DNA from: Leptospira_B sp964571605
GTDB lineage: Bacteria; Spirochaetota; Leptospiria; Leptospirales; Leptospiraceae
DNA: 43,454 nt
Assembly: GCA_964571605.1 (NCBI GenBank)
Contig: CAZNCS010000010.1
Location: 1-43,454, forward strand
Reading direction: 5' to 3'
Shown here: piece by piece, positions 10,001 to 17,901 of the stretch
How positions within the stretch are numbered: the first letter of the stretch is position 1
Layout of the letters: each line of letters opens with the position of its first letter
The notes under the pieces: model-generated
What the model saw: only the letters and a program-made list of their open reading frames with translations
Databases searched by the model: none
What the model was told of the DNA's origin: nothing
Program-made: the position numbers and the translations under genes

Positions 10001-12979
10001 GGAAATCGTCCTCAAAAATTCAAAGGCGGGGATACGACGATTTCTAGAGAACATGTTTTCGATTATATTCGATTTGTCAAAAACCCATGGTCTCTTGTAT
10101 CTGAAGAATCTCTTGAAACATTGGAACTTCGTTTTAAAGACTCTTTCAAGAACCCATTGCCTCTTTTTCCGAAAGATATCGATGATAAGCTTGCCCAAAA
10201 AATCCGTAAAAAACTGGAATATTGGCAAGAAAAAGGAACCATTAAAAGAATATTCTCTCCAGCGGAAGGGCATTATCTTTATCTAATGGAGAGAGGAAAA
10301 GAACGTGAATACATTCTTTTCTCCGCGCTTCTATCCGAAGGGAAGAAGAATATAACTCGACTTGACTTGGAAACCGTAGCCAAAAACGGAGCGTGCATCC
10401 TGCAAGGAGCACAATCTTTCGGGAAAGTGGATATCTTTCGATTCGAAGTTCTAATTACCGAATCTTCGGTCAATTTCGATTTAGGATCAGATAATGAAGG
10501 GATATTCAATTATAATACTATAATGGAATCCGCAGGATCGGTAATTCGGTTTTTCCTACACGGACTCTACAGCCAGTTCACTATGGACTTTCTTCCTAAA
10601 GATGATGAAGAGATAGTCACTCTTTCTTTCTTTTTTAAAGAAGGAAAATTAAGAATGGATGTGGTTCATTCCAACGATCCGAAGTTTCCTTACGGTCATA
10701 CCCCCGATGCCAAAGACCTCACTCTATTCCGAAAAGGAAAATGGCCCTTGGAATGTTGGGCCAATCTTACCTTCGATAGAAATACGAGCAGAGAAATTTT
10801 CGTGGATGGGGCGGACGGACTTCTTCGTAAAAATCCAAAAACGGGTTTAGAAGAAGAATATAAACCGGGAGCCAAAATTTTCACAGGCAAAATCGGAGGT
10901 AGACTCGCTCTTTGTTTTTTCAAAGATTCAAGAGTCGCCGGTGGAGCGACAGGCGACTTAGAAGGTAGAAAATATATCGCAGCAGCGTACTACGCATATC
11001 GGAAAGATATCCCTCTTTACGTTTGGAACGACGGAGCCGGAGCCAATATAAAAGAAGGAATGGTTTCTTTAAACAGAGCAGCGGAGGGATTTTTTATGAA
11101 TTCCCTTTTAACTGCAAGAGTGGAAGTTTCCGAATTCAGAGCGGCGATAGAATCCCATCCCGATCCGGTTCTAAGAGAAACATGTTCCCGAATGGAAACA
11201 AAATACGGAGCCGAATTTTTATCCTACAACTCGGGTGATAGGCCTAAGTTTTGTTTTATCACAGCAATCGGAGTCGGCTCTTCCACCGGCTTGGACGTAT
11301 ATGGATCTTCGCAAGCTTCTTTACAACTTTTGTTAAACGAAGACGAATCCTATAGAGTTCTAACCGGCTCTTCCGTAATCGAATCCGTAACGGGAGAAAA
11401 ATTTTCCAATTATGAAATCGGTGGAGCAAGAATTATGGGTCAAGCGACCGGTACCGTGGATTTTGTTGCCAATGATAAAGTCCAACTCGTATGGTACATA
11501 CGTCGTATCCAGGATTCTCTTTTAGGTTCCGATTCTGACGGAAAAGAAAAACCGCAGATAACTTTAAGAGAAGAATGGACAGTGTTGGATGAAAACGAAC
11601 TCATCCAAAATTCGGATACAGGATCTTTTTTACCGATTAAAGAAAATTATTCCGGCTCGGGATCTTTAGTTTCAGGACTGATTCGACTTGGAAGCAGTTC
11701 CATACTTGCAATGGGTCCTCGTACGAGTTACGGATTCCACTCTTTACCCTGTATCATCAAAGCCAAAGAGTCGGTAAAAATTGCGGAAAAAACGGGAGCC
11801 AATCTTCTTCTCATATATGGAAGCAAATGGTTTCGAAGTTCTCATCTAGACGATTCGGATTCTCTTCGACCTAGAAGAGATTTTCAAAAATCGTTGCAAA
11901 ATTTCAAAGGTGTCTGTTTGCATCTGGTAAAAAATCCGGAAGGCCTTAGGATACCGGAACTCGCTGCAGGTGGGGACGCTTGGTTACTCGTCGAAGGGAA
12001 GGAAAAAAAAGGAATTTCATCTCAAAGAGAATTTTCAGAAGCAAAACGATGGGCTACATTTACTGCGACTGACGAATCAAATGCATATGAGATTATTAGA
12101 AAATTCTTTCATTTGATCGACAAAAGACAAATCGAAGGTCCTATTTCGAACGAAACAAATATACAATTACCTTCCGAAATAGCGGTACCTTACGATATGA
12201 AAGAAGAAGTTGTTCTCAAAGTTTTTGATTCCGAAACTTTCTTGGAATTTTTCCCTTGGGATCCTGGATCCAGTTTGATTACAGGCATCGGTAGAATCCA
12301 AGGAAAGACAGTTGCAGTGATTGCCGATCAACCCAAGGGAGGAGGATCTCCCGACGCACCCGGCACTGAAAAATTCAGAGTTTTTACAGAATTCGCCAGC
12401 AAACATAAAATTCCCCTCCTAATGATTTCTGACGCACCCGGATTCGTTCCGGGAACAAAACAGGAAAGATTGCGCATCCAACAAATCGGAGGCGAATCTT
12501 TAGATGTGAATGTTCTCTCTAAGATTCCTGTTCTTTCAGTCGTTCTCAGACAAAATTACGGAGGCCGACAAATCCATGCGTTCAGCGGGTTCTTAAGACC
12601 TGGAATCGCTTACTACTCGTTAGCTGATGCGACTCTTGCCGTAATGGGAGCGAATTCTGCCTTTGACCTTTTCCAAGGAGCGAAAATAGCTGAGCTCAGG
12701 AAAGAAGGTAAACAAGAAGAAATCGAAAAAAGCCAATTAGAATTCTTTGACTCATTCCGAAAAAAATCCAGGGCGGATGCAGATGCAAAACTCAGCGGAG
12801 TCTTGGATGGAGTATTTCCTTCTTTATCCGAATTGAAAAAAGGAATCCAATTCGGATTAGAAGAAGCCGAAAGAAAAGTCACAGCTTGGAAAAAGACCGA
12901 AGAAAAATATTCCCACGGTGAAGTATATCGCTGCAACCCAACCACGGATGAAGAGTGGAAAGATTTAATCCTGCCATAA
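7067..12979 (+). CDS. Single-chain biotin-dependent acyl-CoA carboxylase (BC-BCCP-CT fusion)
   Basis: A 1970-residue protein that should carboxylate a short acyl-CoA (acetyl- or propionyl-CoA) and so supply the extender unit to the synthase encoded upstream. Biotin carboxylase spans about 45-520: VLVANRGEIA, the ATP loop GGGGKGM and EMNTRLQVEY. A biotinyl domain carries AMKME with Lys693. Residues about 770-1200 form a long segment I do not recognise. The carboxyltransferase halves follow: VAGGATGDLEG and NDGAGANIKEG near 1290-1345, and ADQPKGGGSPDAPGTEK with SDAPGFVPGTKQE near 1750-1810. Two usually conserved BC histidines are replaced (Asn281 in RRNQK, Tyr347 in QVEYPVT). I chose ATG 7067 because TAGGAGA lies at 7054-7060; the frame opens upstream at 7013 inside acpS. 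Most bacteria encode these parts on several genes. The carboxylase call is secure, the substrate is not. Confidence 0.92.
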   Translation: MIPIRKQEPESVIEGTLSLPEIDAIIKELKILNPNRRDSYDILPERKGKLKKVLVANRGEIAKRFFLALREEGIRSVAVVTNPDKEQSWYESADEILYIGESDRYSNSQTIVAAALLSDADAVYPGYGFLSEDYRFVETLESASAIYHKNIIFMGPKASVMRKVGNKLDARNLALENGIPLLKGSGPITEGDEMALREAEKVGYPVMIKLDSGGGGKGMLVVHNPQELLPAIESAVRIGIQSYGNGTYFFEKYVEHPAHFEVQIFNSTAVGIRKCAVQRRNQKVVEESGETFLDDRTLLQLLSSAEKIAHISGYSEGCGAGTVEFLLDNKTGNFGFLEMNTRLQVEYPVTDQSLGIDLVKWQIFLFDGREQEIPYESVIRKRFSDRNHSIQCRIYAEDPFQNYSPSPGKIKDLELPTFNGVRCDFGFRKGDRVLGDYDPMIGKLITTGTTREEALLRMERALSDLYIRGITTNIEQLIRLVRHESFQNGNYDNRILSDFPELITPDSESEEAAALFCSLAECIRFTENDVKESFRGRDLPKLLHSQESEYSTYQFELKSEEKSFKVRLFRISISSYQVLLDGKDLGTIGVSLSGEFGEEFLVEYEGRTVPVRIDRRPSFYSVRFPDGNGKLRYARFSILSRDKKSNSESEGILRSPFQGTFVKICENPSTKEIWTEGSQVQEGDPILVIAAMKMETVLTAPVSGKLTHLIEHGDVNKLTRGLTASGMILGKGFGEGEILAKIETENSNESETSAEKINFTPNSIWEFLRSIEFDSEREIDGLSSPISLEKGNDLRKLLRSWIFGTFREPESVSKIETLLSTFRFLKESDSENRLWGSFYIEILKFHVLVRRIFSSDPGTKFSHYGEVHRLLTEWDTEGYQPPKATKKLLSNAFHYYGVKQWNPLRRTKDQKQAFLFLVRAYANLREGKELFAKVLEVLSIYAPPTPSVDLALHGILYLEEREKETSLEKTVRRILASRGNRPQKFKGGDTTISREHVFDYIRFVKNPWSLVSEESLETLELRFKDSFKNPLPLFPKDIDDKLAQKIRKKLEYWQEKGTIKRIFSPAEGHYLYLMERGKEREYILFSALLSEGKKNITRLDLETVAKNGACILQGAQSFGKVDIFRFEVLITESSVNFDLGSDNEGIFNYNTIMESAGSVIRFFLHGLYSQFTMDFLPKDDEEIVTLSFFFKEGKLRMDVVHSNDPKFPYGHTPDAKDLTLFRKGKWPLECWANLTFDRNTSREIFVDGADGLLRKNPKTGLEEEYKPGAKIFTGKIGGRLALCFFKDSRVAGGATGDLEGRKYIAAAYYAYRKDIPLYVWNDGAGANIKEGMVSLNRAAEGFFMNSLLTARVEVSEFRAAIESHPDPVLRETCSRMETKYGAEFLSYNSGDRPKFCFITAIGVGSSTGLDVYGSSQASLQLLLNEDESYRVLTGSSVIESVTGEKFSNYEIGGARIMGQATGTVDFVANDKVQLVWYIRRIQDSLLGSDSDGKEKPQITLREEWTVLDENELIQNSDTGSFLPIKENYSGSGSLVSGLIRLGSSSILAMGPRTSYGFHSLPCIIKAKESVKIAEKTGANLLLIYGSKWFRSSHLDDSDSLRPRRDFQKSLQNFKGVCLHLVKNPEGLRIPELAAGGDAWLLVEGKEKKGISSQREFSEAKRWATFTATDESNAYEIIRKFFHLIDKRQIEGPISNETNIQLPSEIAVPYDMKEEVVLKVFDSETFLEFFPWDPGSSLITGIGRIQGKTVAVIADQPKGGGSPDAPGTEKFRVFTEFASKHKIPLLMISDAPGFVPGTKQERLRIQQIGGESLDVNVLSKIPVLSVVLRQNYGGRQIHAFSGFLRPGIAYYSLADATLAVMGANSAFDLFQGAKIAELRKEGKQEEIEKSQLEFFDSFRKKSRADADAKLSGVLDGVFPSLSELKKGIQFGLEEAERKVTAWKKTEEKYSHGEVYRCNPTTDEEWKDLILP

Positions 12980-13001
12980 CTCGCAGGTCTATTTTAAGAG
13001 T

Positions 13002-13017
13002 CCGGCTTTACAGCCGG
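13002..13017. terminator. Hairpin between convergent genes, probable terminator
   Basis: CCGGCT-TTAC-AGCCGG is a perfect 6-bp stem with a 4-nt loop in the 42-bp gap between the carboxylase stop and the convergent phosphatase gene. A short T-run (ATCTTTTT, 13023-13030) follows a few bases later on the + strand. It probably ends transcription of the synthase-carboxylase operon and may act in both directions. Confidence 0.6.
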
Positions 13018-13021
13018 GCAC

Positions 13022-16000
13022 TTATCTTTTTCGAATTGCGATCATTGCAATATCGTCGGAGAGATGCGACATACCTGACTTACTTAACTCTTGCTGCGTA
13101 TGAGCTTCCACGTCGGCAACTAGAATTTTGATCAATTCTTCCGGACGTTTTTCTCCGTTTGTAAAAAGAAGTTTGGCTAATCTTTCTCTGGAATACATGT
13201 CTCCATTCGGATTTCTAGCTTCATCCAAACCATCCGTATACTCGAAGAAAACATCTCCCGAATCCAAAGTAAGAACTCTTCTTTCAATCGTAGTTTCGAA
13301 AAAGGAATTTTCATCCATTCCGATCGGAAGTCCCCCTGCGGGTAACTCTTTCATTTTCTTATCCGAGGCGTCGTAAAAAAGTGGTTTCATATGACCTGCG
13401 GAAATATATTCCAATTTGGAAGTATTGGAATCGAAAATCGCCAAGAAAAATGTGATAAAAATATGATCGGGTGTATCTTCGTACAAATATCCGTTAGCTT
13501 CCAAGAGGATTTTTTTCAGATCTCTTTCCCCTTTTCTAAAAATCGCCCTGATTTGCGCCCGGAACAATGCCATCACGATCGCAGGTCCTACTCCGTGATT
13601 AGAAACGTCTCCGATACAAATTGCGATTTTTCCTCCTCCCAATTCAATAAAATCGTAATAGTCTCCACCTACACCGGTCATCGCTTTGTAAAAAGCTCCG
13701 AATTCCACATGGTCGTTCAAACTAGTCGGTAATTTTTCGGGAAGTAAACGTTTTTGAATTTCTTCTGCGGCCAGAAGTTCTCCCTTCATTTCTTCCCTTT
13801 CTTTGAGTCCGTGAACCATATCGTTTAATGATTCGCTCAAAATACCGATTTCGTCGTAACCCGCCGGAGGAAATTCTACGTCCAAATTCCCGTCTCCGAT
13901 CGTTTCTGCATTCCGACTGATGACTCGAATTCTTCTTACGACCAACCAAGCCAAACCGTATGCGAGTAAGATCGCGGTAATTCCGATAATCGCGGTATAA
14001 CGGACCATCTCCTCACGATTGCTCTTCATTTGCCGAATTCCTTCGGTTCTATCTATTATGATAATATTATATCCGAGCAGATCTTTTCGCAAAAGGTCGT
14101 AAATCAAACCTTTCCCGTCTTCTTCCTCGTTCGCGACCAAAGGTGTGGAATCCAAAGCCCACATCACTTCTTCGACCTCGCTTCTACTTCGGACCAAAAT
14201 TCCGGAATCCCAGGAAACTCCTTTTGTAGGTTTGGGAAGTTCAGTTTCCGAATTTCCGGATAACACCCACTCTCTTAAAAGTTTCCACTTTGCACGAACC
14301 GCTTTCCTTTCGTTCTCATCTTTATAATATCTGCGAATTCCAGAAGGCCCCGTTTTAAACGGAATAAATGCAAAATCTTCTAAAGCGGCTTCTCTCAACC
14401 CGTAAATCGAATCTTCTGCGAGTCGTTCTTCAAAAAAACTCCAATCCCCTTTCGTAGATTCCATACGAATTAGAGAATCTTTATATTCTTCTAATAATGC
14501 TTCCAGATTTCGGATTTTCTCCTGGATTTCTTCTGGAGAATTTTTAACTTCCCCTTCCTTGGCTGGAAGTTTTAACATCTTCTCCCATTCCAAAATTTCC
14601 TTTGCGGCTCCGGTTATTTTTGCCTGCAAAGAGGAACGATTATCATTCCATTTTTTCTCTGCATTTTCAAAATCGGAAACATAAGGTTGGAGTTGTTCCA
14701 ATTTAGTGTCTCTTTTTTTTAACATTTGGCGGTATGCCAAAGCCAAATTCTTAAAGTCCTTGTCCAAAGACGGTTTCGCTTTTCCGTCCTTCCGAAGTTC
14801 GGTCATTCTCGCCTTCAATCGTTGGGAAACTTCCGCGATCTCAACCGATATTTTTCGGTCCTCTTCCAAATACTTTTTCCATTTTTTTCCGTTCTCCGCC
14901 ATTTCCGTGCTAAGAGTTTTGGACCTTTCTGCAGTACTTGGATTTCGGAATACGGGACGATGGACCACTTCGTATTGTCTTCCACCCACCTCGTAACTTT
15001 CGGGTTCCGTTTTATTTTGGATCACCTCCAAAACGTCTGTGTCTCCGAAAAGTCCTTTTCGACTTTCCTCGAAATCGGGCTGTGCGAAAAGTTTTTTACC
15101 TGTTTCCGAACTTTGGGAAAATAATAGACCGGTATCGAGTGTTTGTTTCCCAACCCGATCATATGCAAGAATTCTAATTTTGTCGGGGAGTAGACCTAAT
15201 GAGGAAATTCTATCCTTAAACGATCCTCTAAAAAAGTTTTGAAGAGCTTTTGTTAAAGCAGTTTCTCCCGCCGCCGCTTTTTTCTCACCGTCAGGAATCG
15301 CTTTTTCGGAAGCCTTTTTTTCTTTTTCTAATTTATCCTTATCTGTCGTAAGACCTTTTTTCTTTTTCGGGTCCAGGTCGGCTTTGACTAAGTCTTGCTC
15401 GATAAACTTTAATTCTTCGTCGATTTCCTCGATACGAATTTTCGCCGACTCGGAACTGATTCTAGCAAGAGCGGTTTTTTCCGCGATACTACGAATTTTT
15501 TCATATACTGGATTGTCTATCGGAGAGCCGTTTTCTTTTCTAAGTTCGTTACGAACCTTGGATTCGAAATCTTTGATTTCTTTTTCGGAAAGATATCTTG
15601 TAAAATACGTATCTACCGACTTATAAACATTCCCGCGTTTTACGTTCAAACCTATGGATTGTCCGAAAGATTTCAAAGCTCCGAAAAGCCCGCCTTCTTT
15701 TTGAACAACGGTCCTTTTAAATTTGCTGAGCTGTTTCTTTTTTTCTTTAACCCGAACTTTGAATTCTTCTACGAGAATCAGACTTCGACTCAAGTTTTCC
15801 AGATCTAGAACTACGGAGTTTACGTATTCTAAAGGAGCTTTCATCTCCGAATCTAATTTTTCCTCTAGAGCTTTTGTTTGCTGGGAATAATGAATTACGG
15901 AAGTAAAACCGAGAATGGAGATAACCAATGCTGCGGTAAAAAAGGAAAGTTTCGCTCGTATTCCCGGCAGAATTGTCCGGAGAATTTTATTTTTTATCAT
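13022..16000 (-). CDS. Membrane-bound RsbU/SpoIIE-type serine phosphatase with HAMP domain
   Basis: Predicted PP2C-type phosphatase that dephosphorylates the STAS protein of the same operon and so switches its partner kinase. The 992 residues comprise a short cytoplasmic start, a membrane segment (about 17-37), a very long extracytoplasmic region (about 38-663) rich in Lys/Glu coiled coil, a second membrane segment (about 665-688), a HAMP linker, and a SpoIIE phosphatase domain (about 745-990) with AAEEIQKRLLPEKLP, GVGGDYYDF, IGDVSNHG and FFEYTDGLDEARN. The metal-binding Asp residues appear present. The roughly 625-residue sensor region shows no standard CACHE or other domain that I recognise. 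The start overlaps the kinase gene by 14 nt, suggesting coupled translation. It probably senses an envelope signal; the ligand is unknown. Confidence 0.9.
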   Translation of the reverse strand: MIKNKILRTILPGIRAKLSFFTAALVISILGFTSVIHYSQQTKALEEKLDSEMKAPLEYVNSVVLDLENLSRSLILVEEFKVRVKEKKKQLSKFKRTVVQKEGGLFGALKSFGQSIGLNVKRGNVYKSVDTYFTRYLSEKEIKDFESKVRNELRKENGSPIDNPVYEKIRSIAEKTALARISSESAKIRIEEIDEELKFIEQDLVKADLDPKKKKGLTTDKDKLEKEKKASEKAIPDGEKKAAAGETALTKALQNFFRGSFKDRISSLGLLPDKIRILAYDRVGKQTLDTGLLFSQSSETGKKLFAQPDFEESRKGLFGDTDVLEVIQNKTEPESYEVGGRQYEVVHRPVFRNPSTAERSKTLSTEMAENGKKWKKYLEEDRKISVEIAEVSQRLKARMTELRKDGKAKPSLDKDFKNLALAYRQMLKKRDTKLEQLQPYVSDFENAEKKWNDNRSSLQAKITGAAKEILEWEKMLKLPAKEGEVKNSPEEIQEKIRNLEALLEEYKDSLIRMESTKGDWSFFEERLAEDSIYGLREAALEDFAFIPFKTGPSGIRRYYKDENERKAVRAKWKLLREWVLSGNSETELPKPTKGVSWDSGILVRSRSEVEEVMWALDSTPLVANEEEDGKGLIYDLLRKDLLGYNIIIIDRTEGIRQMKSNREEMVRYTAIIGITAILLAYGLAWLVVRRIRVISRNAETIGDGNLDVEFPPAGYDEIGILSESLNDMVHGLKEREEMKGELLAAEEIQKRLLPEKLPTSLNDHVEFGAFYKAMTGVGGDYYDFIELGGGKIAICIGDVSNHGVGPAIVMALFRAQIRAIFRKGERDLKKILLEANGYLYEDTPDHIFITFFLAIFDSNTSKLEYISAGHMKPLFYDASDKKMKELPAGGLPIGMDENSFFETTIERRVLTLDSGDVFFEYTDGLDEARNPNGDMYSRERLAKLLFTNGEKRPEELIKILVADVEAHTQQELSKSGMSHLSDDIAMIAIRKR

Positions 16001-16424
16001 CTTCTTCTCTCATATGAATCAGAGTGAGTTTATTGCGCGGAGGATTTTTCAAACGTTGGTACCGGACGATCATAATTTTTTTTATGGTTCGTAACCCGAA
16101 TCCGCCGTCAGCTCCGCTTTCGTATAATTCTTTCCAAGTTTCGCTTTTTTCTTTGGTAGGATCGAATGGAACTCCCTCGTCTAGGATGGAGAATTTCCAA
16201 TTTCTTTTATTTCTTTTCATTCGAAGTTCTATCTTCGATTGATTCGGCTCCGCAAATCCGTGCTCGATAACATTCGTCACAGCTTCGTCCAAACAAAAGA
16301 CGATCCGACCTTTTATAAGATCGGAACATTCCTCTCCAAGAAATTGCCGTATCTCTCCCCGAATATTGGACAGTTCGTCCAAATCAACGGAGAAATGAAG
16401 TATACTTTCTCGAGAGGAGGCCAT
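15987..16424 (-). CDS. RsbW-like anti-sigma factor serine kinase (HATPase)
   Basis: A 145-residue GHKL ATPase of the anti-sigma-factor kinase type, which phosphorylates a STAS partner and may bind a sigma factor or another output protein. Visible motifs are the N-box DEAVTNVIEHGF, the G1-like DEGVPFDP and the G2-like GGFGLRTIKK. There is no histidine-kinase dimerisation domain or membrane segment, which fits this class. The gene begins 9 bp after the STAS gene and overlaps the phosphatase gene by 14 nt, giving the classical partner-switch set. No sigma-B-type factor is encoded beside it, so its target lies elsewhere or is not a sigma factor. Confidence 0.88.
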   Translation of the reverse strand: MASSRESILHFSVDLDELSNIRGEIRQFLGEECSDLIKGRIVFCLDEAVTNVIEHGFAEPNQSKIELRMKRNKRNWKFSILDEGVPFDPTKEKSETWKELYESGADGGFGLRTIKKIMIVRYQRLKNPPRNKLTLIHMREEDDKK

Positions 16425-16433
16425 TACGGAAAT

Positions 16434-16775
16434 TCACACGCCGCCTAACGCGTCTTCCAAGGTTGGGAATACCCTTACTTTTTTTGTAAAGTACATAAGT
16501 TCCATCGTATCTTTTACTTCTTTTTTCAAACTGCAAAATACGATTTCACCGGATTTTTCCTTTAGAAATTTTTGGATCGAGTTTAAAACTCCGATTCCCG
16601 CCGAAGCGATATATGTCAGCGCGGAACAATCGCATACGATTGTTTGGATACCGTTTCCGACCGCTGCTTCCAATTTAATTTTAAAATCGGGAGCGGTTTT
16701 CGCGTCCAACTCGCCCGCCACTTTTAAAATTAATTTACTACCGTCTATTTTTTCGTTATATGTAAGATTCGCCAT
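16434..16775 (-). CDS. STAS-domain anti-anti-sigma factor (RsbV/SpoIIAA-like)
   Basis: A 113-residue single STAS domain. The segment ALTYIASAGIGVL contains the usual phosphorylation site, with Ser58 in the SAG motif. In this family the unphosphorylated form captures the RsbW-like kinase and frees its target; phosphorylation by the kinase reverses this and the SpoIIE phosphatase resets it. All three partners are encoded together here. The ATG directly abuts the TAA of the preceding gene, whose 3' end supplies an AGGAAGGG ribosome site, so the two genes are surely cotranscribed. Confidence 0.9.
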   Translation of the reverse strand: MANLTYNEKIDGSKLILKVAGELDAKTAPDFKIKLEAAVGNGIQTIVCDCSALTYIASAGIGVLNSIQKFLKEKSGEIVFCSLKKEVKDTMELMYFTKKVRVFPTLEDALGGV

Positions 16776-17699
16776 TTATACGCCCTTCCTTAACTCTTTC
16801 ATTAAATCCTTCGCTTGTATGATTCCGTATAGTTTCCGTTCCAAAGAATCTATTTCATAATAATATTTAGTATTCGGGTCTCCCTCGAAAATATGAGCGT
16901 ATTTACGAATTCCTTGGATCGCTTTTTTTGCATTCCCTTCCAAAATTCCTCTCGTAATCGTATAATAAAGTTCGATCGCAAGCGAATCTTTTAAAGTTTC
17001 CCTAAATCCTTTTTCCCGTTTACTCAGAGCATCCATAAGGTTTTCAATCTCCTGGTCGCTATATGTTTCCGAATCACTGTAGTTAATCAGATAACGGGAT
17101 AATAATTTTTTACAACGAACCAAATTATTCGCCTTAGCCGCGGCGAGAATCTGTTGGTATAAAGTATGTATTTCCGCATCGAGATAGACTTTTTGCCTAG
17201 TCCCGTCCAATTTCACCGGTTCGAAAACGGATTTCAATTCTTCTTTGGAAAAGTTTTTAATCGAATCCTCGAATAGTTTTTCATTATTACTACTCGTTAA
17301 TTTAGCAAACTCTTTCAAAGGTTTTTCTAATACTGCTACGAACTCCAACGCCTCGGGAGAAAAAGCGATACTTTGATCTTCCTGGATTTTTTCCAAGAAG
17401 AAGATGCAAGAATCTCCCAAAGCGGAAAGGCTTTCTTGTATAGCTTGTGAAATCAAACGTTTACAATGATGAGGAATCGTATGCAGATAGGATACGTTAC
17501 GGGAATCCTCTTGGATTTTATCGATCATCTTACTTGCGGCAAGGACTGAATGGGATTTTTCTTTTTCCCATCCAGCGTAGATGAACGGATCATATAAATA
17601 TTTACGAAAATGTTTTTTGCCGGACATCGCGAGGAGGCGAATGGTTTTCACCAGCTCCTGAGCGAGATCCTGAGGAATAGAAGTTCTTTTTTCGGCCAT
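16776..17699 (-). CDS. Unknown mostly helical protein leading the partner-switch operon
   Basis: I do not recognise this protein. It is predicted to be soluble and largely alpha-helical, with no signal peptide, membrane segment or catalytic motif I can name; the second half (about residues 180-300) looks like packed helical hairpins, perhaps TPR-like. ATG at 17699 gives 307 residues; an in-frame TTG at 17723 would add eight, and neither has a convincing ribosome site. Its stop abuts the STAS start, so a role in the same signalling pathway (input, scaffold or target) is likely. That role is inferred from position only. Confidence 0.75.
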   Translation of the reverse strand: MAEKRTSIPQDLAQELVKTIRLLAMSGKKHFRKYLYDPFIYAGWEKEKSHSVLAASKMIDKIQEDSRNVSYLHTIPHHCKRLISQAIQESLSALGDSCIFFLEKIQEDQSIAFSPEALEFVAVLEKPLKEFAKLTSSNNEKLFEDSIKNFSKEELKSVFEPVKLDGTRQKVYLDAEIHTLYQQILAAAKANNLVRCKKLLSRYLINYSDSETYSDQEIENLMDALSKREKGFRETLKDSLAIELYYTITRGILEGNAKKAIQGIRKYAHIFEGDPNTKYYYEIDSLERKLYGIIQAKDLMKELRKGV

Positions 17700-17901
17700 C
17701 GAGAGAGGGGTCTTTTGGAGCAATTTGACTCTGAATTTTGCGTTTTTAAACGGATTGTTAGGCGAAAATTTCCAATCAGATCCAGTGCAGCATTTTTTCG
17801 AATCCTATCAAAAAGCATAGCAAATTCCGAGCAAAAACTCGGGTCGGTTGCGATTTGAGAGACATAAGAAATTATTAAAATAAGACGCAAACAAACAATT
17901 C

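Noticed and set aside
14726..15242. Overlapping + strand ORFs inside the phosphatase gene
   Set aside because: They are opposite-strand shadows of the charged coiled-coil sensor region.
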